This document shows positions 1 through 7,110 of a stretch of DNA of 8,166 nucleotides, piece by piece. Every line of letters begins with the position of its first letter. Positions within the stretch are counted from its first letter, which is position 1. The notes below the pieces were generated by a model, which searched no databases, was not told the DNA's origin, and worked only from the letters and a program-made list of their open reading frames with translations. The DNA comes from an uncultured Alistipes sp. (GTDB taxonomy: Bacteria; Bacteroidota; Bacteroidia; Bacteroidales; Rikenellaceae): assembly GCA_937895825.1 (NCBI GenBank), contig CALBKP010000037.1:1-8166 (forward strand), written 5' to 3'. Made by a program: the position numbers and the translations under genes.

Positions 1-762
1 ATACGCCGTAACACGCAACAGCCACTGCTTCATGCGCTTCTGCTCCACGGGGTGACCGCCACGTACGGATAGACCCTCCTTAACCTCGTCGTTGGCGAGC
101 ACCGTGCCGAGCGCGGGACACCAGTTTACCATGGTGTCGGCGCGGAAGGCTAGGCGGTAGTTTTGTAGCACCTGCTCGCGCTCAGCCTCGGTCATCGCGC
201 GCCACTCGTCGGCAGTGAAGGTGAGGTGCGTGGTCTCGGCTGCGTCGATGCCCTCGGTGCCGTTAGCCTCGAAGTGTGTTACAAGTGCGGTGATAGGCTC
301 AGCCTTCGCGGTGGCGTTGTTGTACCAGTGGTCGAACATCTGGAGGAATGCCCACTGCGTCCAGTGATAGTACTCGGGCTCGCATGTGCGTACCTCGCGC
401 TCCCAGTCGAACGAGAAGCCGATCTTGTCGAGCTGCGAGCGGTAGCGCGCGATGTTCTCCTCGGTTGTTACTGCGGGGTGCTGACCCGTCTGAATTGCAT
501 ACTGCTCGGCGGGCAGACCGAAGGCGTCGTAACCCATAGGGTGGAGGACGTTAAATCCCTTCTGGCGCTTGTAGCGTGAGTAGATATCTGAGGCGATATA
601 TCCGAGGGGATGACCCACGTGCAGACCTGCACCCGAGGGATATGGGAACATATCAAGTACGTAAAACTTTGGGCGTGTGGGGTCTACGCTCACGCGATAA
701 GTACCCTCCTTTTGCCACTTCTCCTGCCATTTCGGCTCAATGGCTCTAAAATCGTATTCCAT
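1..762 (-). CDS. leuS: Leucyl-tRNA synthetase, N-terminal 254 residues (gene runs off the window)
   Basis: Class I aminoacyl-tRNA synthetase that attaches leucine to tRNA-Leu in the cytoplasm. The frame opens at ATG 762-760 (MEYDFRAIEPKWQEKW) and stays open to base 1. The class I HIGH signature appears as HVGH at residues 48-51, within GAGLHVGHPLGY. It is followed by HPMGYDAFGLPAEQYA, typical of LeuRS, and by WCPALGTVLANDEV at 214-227 and GGHPVEQKRMKQW at 235-247, where the Rossmann core meets the CP1 editing domain. Bacterial LeuRS is usually well over 800 residues, so the editing domain, KMSKS loop and anticodon-binding parts lie outside the window. The leader is A/T-rich with no Shine-Dalgarno motif, as is usual in Bacteroidota. 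It lies 51 bases downstream of the LRR lipoprotein. The family call is near certain. Confidence 0.96.
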   Translation of the reverse strand, partial: MEYDFRAIEPKWQEKWQKEGTYRVSVDPTRPKFYVLDMFPYPSGAGLHVGHPLGYIASDIYSRYKRQKGFNVLHPMGYDAFGLPAEQYAIQTGQHPAVTTEENIARYRSQLDKIGFSFDWEREVRTCEPEYYHWTQWAFLQMFDHWYNNATAKAEPITALVTHFEANGTEGIDAAETTHLTFTADEWRAMTEAEREQVLQNYRLAFRADTMVNWCPALGTVLANDEVKEGLSVRGGHPVEQKRMKQWLLRVTAY

Positions 763-813
763 AACTTGTTAATATTTATTTTGTTATTGTTTTATTCTGT
801 CTATTTGCTTTGG
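763..813 (-). other. AT-rich spacer between the LRR lipoprotein gene and leuS
   Basis: This 51-base gap is very A/T-rich and leads into the leuS start codon. On the minus strand I found no Bacteroidota -7 element (TAnnTTTG) in it and no hairpin followed by a T-run. It therefore holds an A-rich translation leader, but neither a promoter nor a terminator I can support. leuS may be read through from upstream, or its promoter may lie inside the end of the lipoprotein gene. Confidence 0.5.
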
Positions 814-3261
814 TTACTCTTCTTCAAAGATGTTAGAAGCATAGTCGCTCCAATATTCTGCCGCTTTGTAAGCACTTATAATGCTATCATCAGCCGATGC
901 AGGAACAAGAATCTTACGTCCTGGGGCGTTGTTATAGAACATATAGGAGCCTCCTGCTGGCGGTGTTGTCGGCTTGCAATATACTGTTTTAAGGCTGGTG
1001 CATTTATAGAATGCCCTCTCTCCAATCGTCGTTACGCTATTGCCAATAGTCACACTGGTAAGATCCCAGCAATTGCCGAATGCACTCTCTCCAATCGTCG
1101 TTACGCTATCAGGGATATTCACATTTGTCAGGCTGGGGCAATAACAGAATGCCCCCTCCCCAATTGTCGTTACGCTATCGGGGATAGTCACACTTGTAAG
1201 GCTGTCGCAATCAGAGAATACCCTCTCTCCAATCGTCGTTACGCTATCAGGAATAATGACACTTGTAAGACTACTGCAACGTGCGAATGCGCTCTCTCCA
1301 ATCGTCGTTACGCTATTACCAATAGTCACACTTGTAAGTTTGAAGCAACAATCGAATGCAGAATATCCAATCGTCGTTACGCTATCAGGAATAGTCACAC
1401 TTGCAAGGCTGGTGCAATTATTGAATGCCCTATCTCCAATCGTCGTTACGCTATCGGGGATAGTCACACTTGCAAGGCTGTCGCAATCACAGAATGCCCA
1501 ATCCCCAATCGTCGTTACGCTATTGCCAATAGTCACACTTGTAAGGTTGACGCAATTATAGAATGCATAATCTCCAATCGTCGTTACGCTATCTCCAATA
1601 GTTACCTTTGTAAATTTAGAGTTATAAAAAGGGCTGTATTCTGATGATGATACACTTGGAATATTAGAATTAATTATTAGTTCACCTGTACAACCTGCGA
1701 AAACACCCGATCCAAACGAAGTAACACCTTTGCCAATAGTCATACTCAAAAGGCTATCGCAACTACAGAATGCTTTATATCCAATCGTCGTTACGCTATC
1801 AGGGATAGTCACATTCAAAAGGTTGCCGCATTCATAGAATGCATAATCTCCAATCGTCGTTACGCTATCGCCAATAGTCACATTCAAAAGGTTGCCGCAT
1901 TCATAGAATGCATAATTTCCAATCGTTGTTACACCATTGCCAATAGTCACACTTGTAAGGCTGCCGCAACCCGAGAATGCATCATCTCCAATCGTCGTTA
2001 CGCTATCGGGAATAGTCACACTTGTAAGGCTATCGCAATATTCGAATGCCTCCTCTCCAATCGTAGTTACGCTATCGGGAATAGTCACACTTGTAAGTGT
2101 ATAACAATCATAGAATGCCCTCTCTCCAATCGTAGTTACGCTATCGGGAATAGTCACACTTGTAAGTGTATAACAATCATAGAATGCATAATATCCAATT
2201 TTTGTAACATTCCCATCAAAGGTAATAACACCCTTTCCTGTTTTGCTATCCCACACATTAGAAAGATATGTAGCACCAAACTCATCGGTGTAATATGGCT
2301 CAACCTTTGCGGTAGCGGTGTACCAAATCTCGTTATTTGCAGGGGTGGGTATGGTGGGCGTGTTTGGGTTTACGAACTTAAACGCTGCCATCGGTTTAAT
2401 ATGGTTACGCTCTATTACGACCTCCTTATCTGTAGATTGGGTCATTGTAAAGTTGGTAGTATCGGTAATCTCCACGGTGATACCCTTTGTAAACGTCATC
2501 GGAGGCAGTGCGATATAGAATGCAGTAGCCTCTGCGTCAAGCGCAACGCCCGCGCCGCAGTTGAGTGTAACTTCGGTAAGGATAGTGCCAGGGCGCACAA
2601 GCGTGCCGCCTACCTCGCCATCGTCGTCGCTCTCGGTGAGCTCCGATGCAAGCGTCGAGGTGGCATCTGCGGTATTGATATACAACTCGCCCGCAACCTG
2701 CTCGCCCGCGTTGCCGCGGAGCGTAATAGACTTAACCGTCTCGCCCGCGCCTGTAAGTTGCAGCTTAAGCCAACCACAGACGCTCTTGAGCGACACCTGG
2801 TTATACTCACTTTGCGATACCATAACGTTGCCATCCAAACCGTAGCCATCCTTGAGGTAGCTCTGCTCGGCGGGCAACGATGCCTGAACGTTCTTCGTGT
2901 CGCTATTGTAGAAGTAGCCCGCGTTGTAGGGGTAGACAACAACGATCTCGTTAGTCGTAGGGGTAGGGACTACGCTGCTGCCCACGGGGAGGATATTGCC
3001 CGTGCGGTCGCCAGTCTTGCCCGCAAACTGCCACTGCTCGTTGGTGGTGCTGCGGTAGAATACCGACAGGAGGTCGCCCTCGGTCCATACGCTCTTTTTC
3101 TCCTCGTTTAGTTGGATACGAGTATCCTCCGTATCACCCTCGAACGATACGGTGAGGGTGCGGTTGTCGTCTAAGATGATACCCGCAGGTTCGTTGATGG
3201 CATCCTTAGTGCAGGCTACAAACAGCGTTGCAGCGAGTGCAAAAAGTAAAAATCTTCTCAT
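814..3261 (-). CDS. Surface lipoprotein with fimbrillin-like N-terminal domain and BspA-type leucine-rich repeats
   Basis: An 815-residue exported protein. The N-terminus (MRRFLLFALAATLFVAC) is a lipoprotein signal peptide with the probable lipidated cysteine at residue 17. Residues about 30-297 resemble the Mfa/fimbrillin-like domain of Bacteroidales, including the early stretch TRIQLNEEKKSVWTEGDLLSVF. Residues about 347-759 are 18 consecutive 23-residue LRR_5 (BspA-type) units of the form SVTIPDSVTTIGERAF-x-x-C-x-x-LT; unit 9 (around 520-550) is degenerate, with an NSNIPSVSSSEYSPF stretch. A C-terminal cap (KPTTPPAGGSYMFYNNAPG, then ILVPASADD) ends at FEEE. BspA-family proteins are known for adhesion and matrix binding, but the ligand here is unknown. 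The gene starts 20 bases after hslR, has no Shine-Dalgarno motif, and its repeat half is clearly more AT-rich than its head. Confidence 0.9.
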   Translation of the reverse strand: MRRFLLFALAATLFVACTKDAINEPAGIILDDNRTLTVSFEGDTEDTRIQLNEEKKSVWTEGDLLSVFYRSTTNEQWQFAGKTGDRTGNILPVGSSVVPTPTTNEIVVVYPYNAGYFYNSDTKNVQASLPAEQSYLKDGYGLDGNVMVSQSEYNQVSLKSVCGWLKLQLTGAGETVKSITLRGNAGEQVAGELYINTADATSTLASELTESDDDGEVGGTLVRPGTILTEVTLNCGAGVALDAEATAFYIALPPMTFTKGITVEITDTTNFTMTQSTDKEVVIERNHIKPMAAFKFVNPNTPTIPTPANNEIWYTATAKVEPYYTDEFGATYLSNVWDSKTGKGVITFDGNVTKIGYYAFYDCYTLTSVTIPDSVTTIGERAFYDCYTLTSVTIPDSVTTIGEEAFEYCDSLTSVTIPDSVTTIGDDAFSGCGSLTSVTIGNGVTTIGNYAFYECGNLLNVTIGDSVTTIGDYAFYECGNLLNVTIPDSVTTIGYKAFCSCDSLLSMTIGKGVTSFGSGVFAGCTGELIINSNIPSVSSSEYSPFYNSKFTKVTIGDSVTTIGDYAFYNCVNLTSVTIGNSVTTIGDWAFCDCDSLASVTIPDSVTTIGDRAFNNCTSLASVTIPDSVTTIGYSAFDCCFKLTSVTIGNSVTTIGESAFARCSSLTSVIIPDSVTTIGERVFSDCDSLTSVTIPDSVTTIGEGAFCYCPSLTNVNIPDSVTTIGESAFGNCWDLTSVTIGNSVTTIGERAFYKCTSLKTVYCKPTTPPAGGSYMFYNNAPGRKILVPASADDSIISAYKAAEYWSDYASNIFEEE
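985..2223 (-). repeat. Tandem 69-base repeat array encoding 18 LRR_5 units
   Basis: Inside the lipoprotein gene the motif TTIG (or KIG/SFG variants) recurs every 23 codons from residue 353 to residue 744. The phase is never broken, even across the one degenerate unit. At DNA level a core reading ccaatcgtcgttacgctat on the plus strand is shared by most units. Two neighbouring copies are identical over 66 bases (2053-2118 and 2122-2187), and another pair over 43 bases (1805-1847 and 1874-1916), each offset by exactly 69. The array is a protein-coding minisatellite, not a CRISPR array. Confidence 0.9.
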
Positions 3262-3281
3262 TATTTGCGTAGTTTTATTTG

Positions 3282-3695
3282 TTAATCCTCATCATCGTCA
3301 TCCCAGTCGTCGTCGACGTAGAAGCCGTCCATCAGCGCGTCGATATCTCGGCGCTCCTTCTTCGTCGGGCGGCCGGTGCCGCGGTCACGGAAGACGAAGA
3401 TCGTCTCGTGTGGCACGTTGAGCTTGTCGAGCTCCTCCTGCGGCGTGCAGTTAAGGCAGTAGAGCGGCACGTTCTTCGCAGGCTGGCGGCTCGAGACGAG
3501 CTCTAAGACCTTATAGCTATATGTCACCCTCTCGCGGCGGACAGATATGCGGTCGCCAATCTTTACCTCGCGTGAGGGCTTGGCATAGGCATCGTTTACC
3601 AGCACGCGGTTCTGGCGTATGGCATCGGCCGCATCGCTGCGCGTCTTGAACACGCGCACCGCCCATAGGTATTTGTCTAATCGTATGTCACTCAT
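3282..3695 (-). CDS. hslR: S4-domain RNA-binding protein, Hsp15 (HslR) family
   Basis: A 137-residue cytoplasmic RNA-binding protein. Residues about 3-60 form an S4 domain (RLDKYLWAVRVFKTRSDA, then NRVLVND and KIGDRISVRR). The C-terminal GRPTKKERRDID at 108-119 is the basic element typical of Hsp15-like proteins. The known family role is binding stalled 50S subunits that carry nascent peptidyl-tRNA, to recycle them. The protein ends in a strongly acidic tail (DDDWDDDDED). Its ATG shares one base with the ftsW stop (TAATG at 3697-3693), so the two are translationally coupled or at least co-transcribed, which supports this start. Length is normal for the family. Another S4-domain paralogue is possible, but the Hsp15-like assignment fits the whole length. 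Confidence 0.88.
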   Translation of the reverse strand: MSDIRLDKYLWAVRVFKTRSDAADAIRQNRVLVNDAYAKPSREVKIGDRISVRRERVTYSYKVLELVSSRQPAKNVPLYCLNCTPQEELDKLNVPHETIFVFRDRGTGRPTKKERRDIDALMDGFYVDDDWDDDDED

Positions 3696-4957
3696 TACTT
3701 TTTCAATTCTTGGTTATAGCTATTTGTGCGGCTGACGCTGATGATCATACCCAGCGCGAGCGAGGTGAACAGCAGCGACGAGCCACCGCGCGAGATTAGC
3801 GGCAGCGTCTGTCCCGTCTCGGGGATAAGGTTCACCTGAACGAGTATGTGCAGCAGAGCCTGGCACGTGATAAGCAGGCCGAGACCCGCGGTCATAAGCG
3901 TAGGGAAGGCCGTAGTACAGCGTCGGCATATCTCTATCGAGCGGAACGTTATCCAGAGGTACAGGAGCATAAGCACCACGGCGGCGATAAAGCCGTACTC
4001 CGACGTGAAGAAGGCGTAGGCGTAGTCGCTCTCGGGGTGTATGACGATAGCTCGTGAGGAGCTATGTCCTGCACCCTCGCCCGCAATGCCGCCATTGCGT
4101 ATGGCAATCATGGCACACTCCGTGTCCGAGAGTTCGTAGAAGTACTCCTTCTTACCATCCGTAATCCACTCCTTGACCCACGTAGAGAGGCGGCCACTCG
4201 CCGTGTCGCCACGACCTACTCCCACAAGCGAGAGCAGCGAGAGGGCAAGGGTACCGGCGGTGATGACAAGAAGCGTGAACTTAATAATCTCGCCCTTAGC
4301 CACGCGGCCAATGTAGAGCATGATGACCGAGGCGAGGAAGATAAGCACGGCCGACGATGTGTGGGCAGGGAGGATGACTACGCACGACACGATAACGGGG
4401 CCCAATATAGGCCATGTGTTCTCGCGGAGTATCTGTCGCTGCTTCTCGTCTTTGAGTCTAAATGAGGTGGGCAGCAGCTTGATCTTGTTGATGGTCTCCT
4501 GGCGGCTCTCCATACGTCGTGCGAGCATGAGGATAGTGAATATCTTAAGTCCCTCGGATGGCTGGAACTGGAAGGGACCTATCGGTAGCCAACGTGCCGC
4601 GCCATTTGTCGTGGAGCCCACGAAGTACGTTGCAAGCGTGAGGATGACAAAGAGGTAGTAGCCGATGGGTGTCCATCGGCGGTAGAACGTGTAGTTAATC
4701 TTGTGGGCGATGTATATCACTGGCATCGAGAGTGCCGTGACAAGCATCAGCTGCTGGCGCAACGAGCCCGTCGTAGACATATCTGACGTGATGTCAAAGA
4801 CCATCTTCGCTGTTGACGAGTAGACCACAAGGATAGAGACGACGATAAGCACGGCATAGATGATCCATAGTGTGCGGTCGCCCTCCAATATGCGGCGGCG
4901 CGAGGCGAGAAGCTCCTCGGCAGCCTCAATTCCAATACTATCTCTGTTATCCTGCAT
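3695..4957 (-). CDS. ftsW: SEDS peptidoglycan polymerase FtsW (cell division)
   Basis: A 420-residue polytopic inner-membrane protein of the SEDS family, which polymerises lipid II into septal glycan together with a class B PBP. A cytoplasmic N-terminus of about 28 residues precedes the first membrane helix (about 29-48). Family motifs are in order: GAARWLPIGPFQFQPSEGLK at 119-138, with the conserved QPSE at 132-135; HPESDYAYAFFTSEYGF at 307-323, where Asp311 matches the position of the catalytic SEDS aspartate; and TGQTLPLISRGGSS at 381-394. RodA is the alternative, but placement directly after murD, 11 bases from its stop, is the dcw-cluster position of FtsW. There is no Shine-Dalgarno motif. 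The protein appears full length. It is followed by hslR, not by murG as is common in dcw clusters. Confidence 0.93.
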   Translation of the reverse strand: MQDNRDSIGIEAAEELLASRRRILEGDRTLWIIYAVLIVVSILVVYSSTAKMVFDITSDMSTTGSLRQQLMLVTALSMPVIYIAHKINYTFYRRWTPIGYYLFVILTLATYFVGSTTNGAARWLPIGPFQFQPSEGLKIFTILMLARRMESRQETINKIKLLPTSFRLKDEKQRQILRENTWPILGPVIVSCVVILPAHTSSAVLIFLASVIMLYIGRVAKGEIIKFTLLVITAGTLALSLLSLVGVGRGDTASGRLSTWVKEWITDGKKEYFYELSDTECAMIAIRNGGIAGEGAGHSSSRAIVIHPESDYAYAFFTSEYGFIAAVVLMLLYLWITFRSIEICRRCTTAFPTLMTAGLGLLITCQALLHILVQVNLIPETGQTLPLISRGGSSLLFTSLALGMIISVSRTNSYNQELKK

Positions 4958-4968
4958 TGCGTTATATG

Positions 4969-6336
4969 CTACTTTTGAAGAATATTATCCTTAACCCACA
5001 TCTTAAACATGCGGCCACGCTCTTCGTAGTTGCGGAAGAGGTCGAAGCTCGCACATGCTGGCGAGAGGAGCACGGTGTCGCCCGCCGTAGCCTCGTCGCG
5101 TGCCGCCGCCATAGCCTCATCGAAGCTGTGGCAGTTACGAATAACTGGGACGATGCCCTGGAACTCCTTGATGAGCTTGGTGTTATCAACGCCCATACAG
5201 ATAAGCGCCTTAACCTTCTTGCGAGCAAACTCCTTCAGAGGGGTGTAGTCGTTGCCCTTGTCCGTGCCGCCTGCAATCCATACCGTTGGGCGCTTCATGC
5301 TCTCCAAGGCATACCATACCGAGTCGACGTTTGTGGCCTTAGAGTCGTTAACCCACTGAATATCACCCTCGGAACCTGCGGGTTCCAAGCGATGCTCCAC
5401 GGGCGAGAAGTCGTATATCGAGCGTTTGATCTGCTTGGGGTCTATGCCTGCGGCGAGTGTTGCGAGGGATGCGGCCATAGCGTTGTAGACGTTGTGCATG
5501 CCCTCGATCTGCATCTTGCGTGTGTCGATCGTCACGTTCTTCTTGCCTACCGTGGCAGTGAAGCTATGACCCTCGAGGATAGCATCGCCATCGCCACTGG
5601 CAATGGCCGTATTTATGGCAAAGGGGAGTTGGCGTGCGCGTAGGTCGTTGTCCATCTCCGTAAGCATATCATTTGTCACTTCGTCGTCGGCCGAGTATAT
5701 GAAGTAGTCCGAGGCGTTCTGGTTCTGTGTGATACGCATCTTCGAGCGGGCATAGTTCTCGAGTTTATAGTCGTAGCGGTCGAGGTGGTCGGGGGTGATG
5801 TTCATCAATACACCGATGTCGGATTTGAACTTGTAGCAGCCGTCAAGCTGGAAAGAGCTTAGCTCCAGGACATGCCAGAAGTACTTGTCGGTAGCCACGG
5901 AGTAGGCGAAGCTCTCACCGATATTACCGCCGAGCGACACCTTACGGCCTGCGTCGGACATGATCTTGTAGATAAGTGACGTTGTCGTGGTCTTACCGTT
6001 AGAGCCCGTGATGCAGATGGTCTTGGCAACACCCTTATAGCGACCTGCGAACTCTATCTCCGAGATTACGGGTATGCCATGCTCGCGTATCTTCTGCACG
6101 ATGGGAGCTGTGTCGGGGATGCCTGGCGACTTGATTACTTCGTTTGCATCGAGGATGCGCTCCTCGGTATGGCCACCCTCTTCGTATTCAACGCCCCACT
6201 CGTCGAGACGCTCCTTGAACTTGGGCGCAATCTTGCCCATGTCGGTTAGGAACGTGTCGAAACCCTTCTTCTTGGCGAGTATTGCCGAGCCGTAGCCCGA
6301 GATGCCGCCACCCAAAACTGCTATCTTACGTTTCAT
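4969..6336 (-). CDS. murD: UDP-N-acetylmuramoyl-L-alanine--D-glutamate ligase
   Basis: A 455-residue cytoplasmic Mur ligase that uses ATP to add D-glutamate to UDP-MurNAc-L-Ala in peptidoglycan precursor synthesis. It is complete. An N-terminal Rossmann-like UDP-binding domain opens with VLGGGISGYGSA (residues 7-18) and includes SPGIP (70-74). The ATP P-loop GSNGKTTTT is at 111-119, ELSSFQL at 158-164 and NITPDHLDRY at 179-188. Lys199 sits where the carbamylated lysine is expected. The C-terminal domain carries HNVYNAMAA (281-289), EHRLE (314-318), NDSKATN (330-336), GGTDKG (356-361) and SPACASFDLFRNYEERG (425-441). The start MKRKIAVLGGG fits the family start. It lies 25 bases after the mraY frame and 11 bases before ftsW, so it is probably in the same transcript. 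Confidence 0.97.
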   Translation of the reverse strand: MKRKIAVLGGGISGYGSAILAKKKGFDTFLTDMGKIAPKFKERLDEWGVEYEEGGHTEERILDANEVIKSPGIPDTAPIVQKIREHGIPVISEIEFAGRYKGVAKTICITGSNGKTTTTSLIYKIMSDAGRKVSLGGNIGESFAYSVATDKYFWHVLELSSFQLDGCYKFKSDIGVLMNITPDHLDRYDYKLENYARSKMRITQNQNASDYFIYSADDEVTNDMLTEMDNDLRARQLPFAINTAIASGDGDAILEGHSFTATVGKKNVTIDTRKMQIEGMHNVYNAMAASLATLAAGIDPKQIKRSIYDFSPVEHRLEPAGSEGDIQWVNDSKATNVDSVWYALESMKRPTVWIAGGTDKGNDYTPLKEFARKKVKALICMGVDNTKLIKEFQGIVPVIRNCHSFDEAMAAARDEATAGDTVLLSPACASFDLFRNYEERGRMFKMWVKDNILQK

Positions 6337-6361
6337 ATCTTAGTTCTTGTTTTGTCTGTTG

Positions 6362-7093
6362 TTACTGAATCTTAAGCGTTACGAGTGTCATGGCTGCAAG
6401 GAGCAACGATATGATGAAGAAACGCATCATAATCTTCGTCTCGAACAGTCCCTTCTTCTGGTAGTGGTGGTGTAGTGGCGACATGAGGAACACACGTCGT
6501 CCCTCGCCATACTTACGCTTCGTATATTTGAAGTATCCCACCTGAATCATCACCGAGAGTGCCTCGACAAGGAATACACCGCACAGTAGCGGCAAGAGCA
6601 GCTCCTTGCGAATACATAGAGCAAAGACGGCGATGATACCACCAATCGTTAGCGAGCCCGTGTCGCCCATAAATATCTGCGCAGGGAACGAGTTGTACCA
6701 AAGGAAACCGATGAGCGCACCGGCAAAGGCTGCCGCAAAGACGATAAGCTCACCGCTATCGGGGATATACATGATGTTGAGGTAGTCCGAGTAGATGATA
6801 TGTCCCGAGAGGTAAGCTAATATACCCAGCACCAGAACTATCGGTACGGATACGCCCGTAAGCAGGCCGTCGATGCCGTCGGTGAGGTTGGCACCATTCG
6901 ATACGGCGGTTATGACGAAGATGGCAACAACGATGTAGAGCAGCCATGCTAAGGTGTCGTTACCGCCCGTGAGCAGCTTATAGTCGAGCATCGTATCCTT
7001 AAGGAACGGAATAGAGGTCTTGGTGCTCTTCTCCGTTGTTGTGCTCACTACGACCTTCTGCGTGTAGCTGTTTATTGCCTCGCCCGTCTCGTT
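6362..7093 (-). CDS. mraY: Phospho-MurNAc-pentapeptide transferase MraY, C-terminal part only
   Basis: This is the C-terminal ~243 residues of MraY, the inner-membrane enzyme that moves phospho-MurNAc-pentapeptide from UDP to undecaprenyl phosphate to give lipid I. In the numbering of the 545-codon frame it holds KSTKTSIPFLKD (324-335), NLTDGIDGLL (371-380), FMGDTGSLTIGG (443-454) and SPLHHHYQKKG (507-517). The GDTGS aspartate corresponds to the third conserved acidic residue (E. coli Asp267), and the His triplet is the family HHH motif. About six hydrophobic helices follow residue 350. Roughly the first 180 residues of a Bacteroidales MraY are missing, including the DD pair of the catalytic site, so this piece could not work alone. 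Instead the frame continues upstream into an unrelated SIS gene. The real mraY is probably intact in the source genome, placed before murD as usual. Confidence 0.93.
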   Translation of the reverse strand, partial: NETGEAINSYTQKVVVSTTTEKSTKTSIPFLKDTMLDYKLLTGGNDTLAWLLYIVVAIFVITAVSNGANLTDGIDGLLTGVSVPIVLVLGILAYLSGHIIYSDYLNIMYIPDSGELIVFAAAFAGALIGFLWYNSFPAQIFMGDTGSLTIGGIIAVFALCIRKELLLPLLCGVFLVEALSVMIQVGYFKYTKRKYGEGRRVFLMSPLHHHYQKKGLFETKIMMRFFIISLLLAAMTLVTLKIQ

Positions 7094-7110
7094 GTCGATG
7101 ATGGTGTAGT
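7080..7110 (-). other. Chimeric junction between a SIS-domain gene and mraY
   Basis: The open frame 7999-6362 passes from SIS-protein sequence ending near CANYTIID (residues 295-302) into MraY sequence starting near NETGEAINSYTQK (303-315). Codon choice switches at the same place. By my count, threonine is ACC 14, ACT 2, ACG 0 before the join, and ACG 11, ACC 5, ACA 3 after it. Thr299 (ACC) and Thr305 (ACG) bracket the switch. No IS end, inverted repeat or att-like sequence is visible here. The simplest reading is an assembly or cloning misjoin between two genomes. Confidence 0.85.

Noticed and set aside
610..1644. A 344-codon plus-strand open frame with repeated SNRRYAI motifs, which looks like a novel repeat protein
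   Set aside because: It is the antisense of the LRR repeat array. The 69-base period is a multiple of three, so any stop-free frame stays open through the array. It also overlaps the leuS start and has no homology signature of its own.
985..2223. Regularly spaced repeats that might suggest a CRISPR array
   Set aside because: The repeats are contiguous coding units of 69 bases in frame, the variable parts are themselves similar, and there is no short palindromic repeat with unique spacers.
2401..3111. A 236-codon plus-strand open frame opposite the lipoprotein head domain
   Set aside because: It is composition-driven and antisense to a well-supported coding region. No recognisable motifs or start signal were seen.
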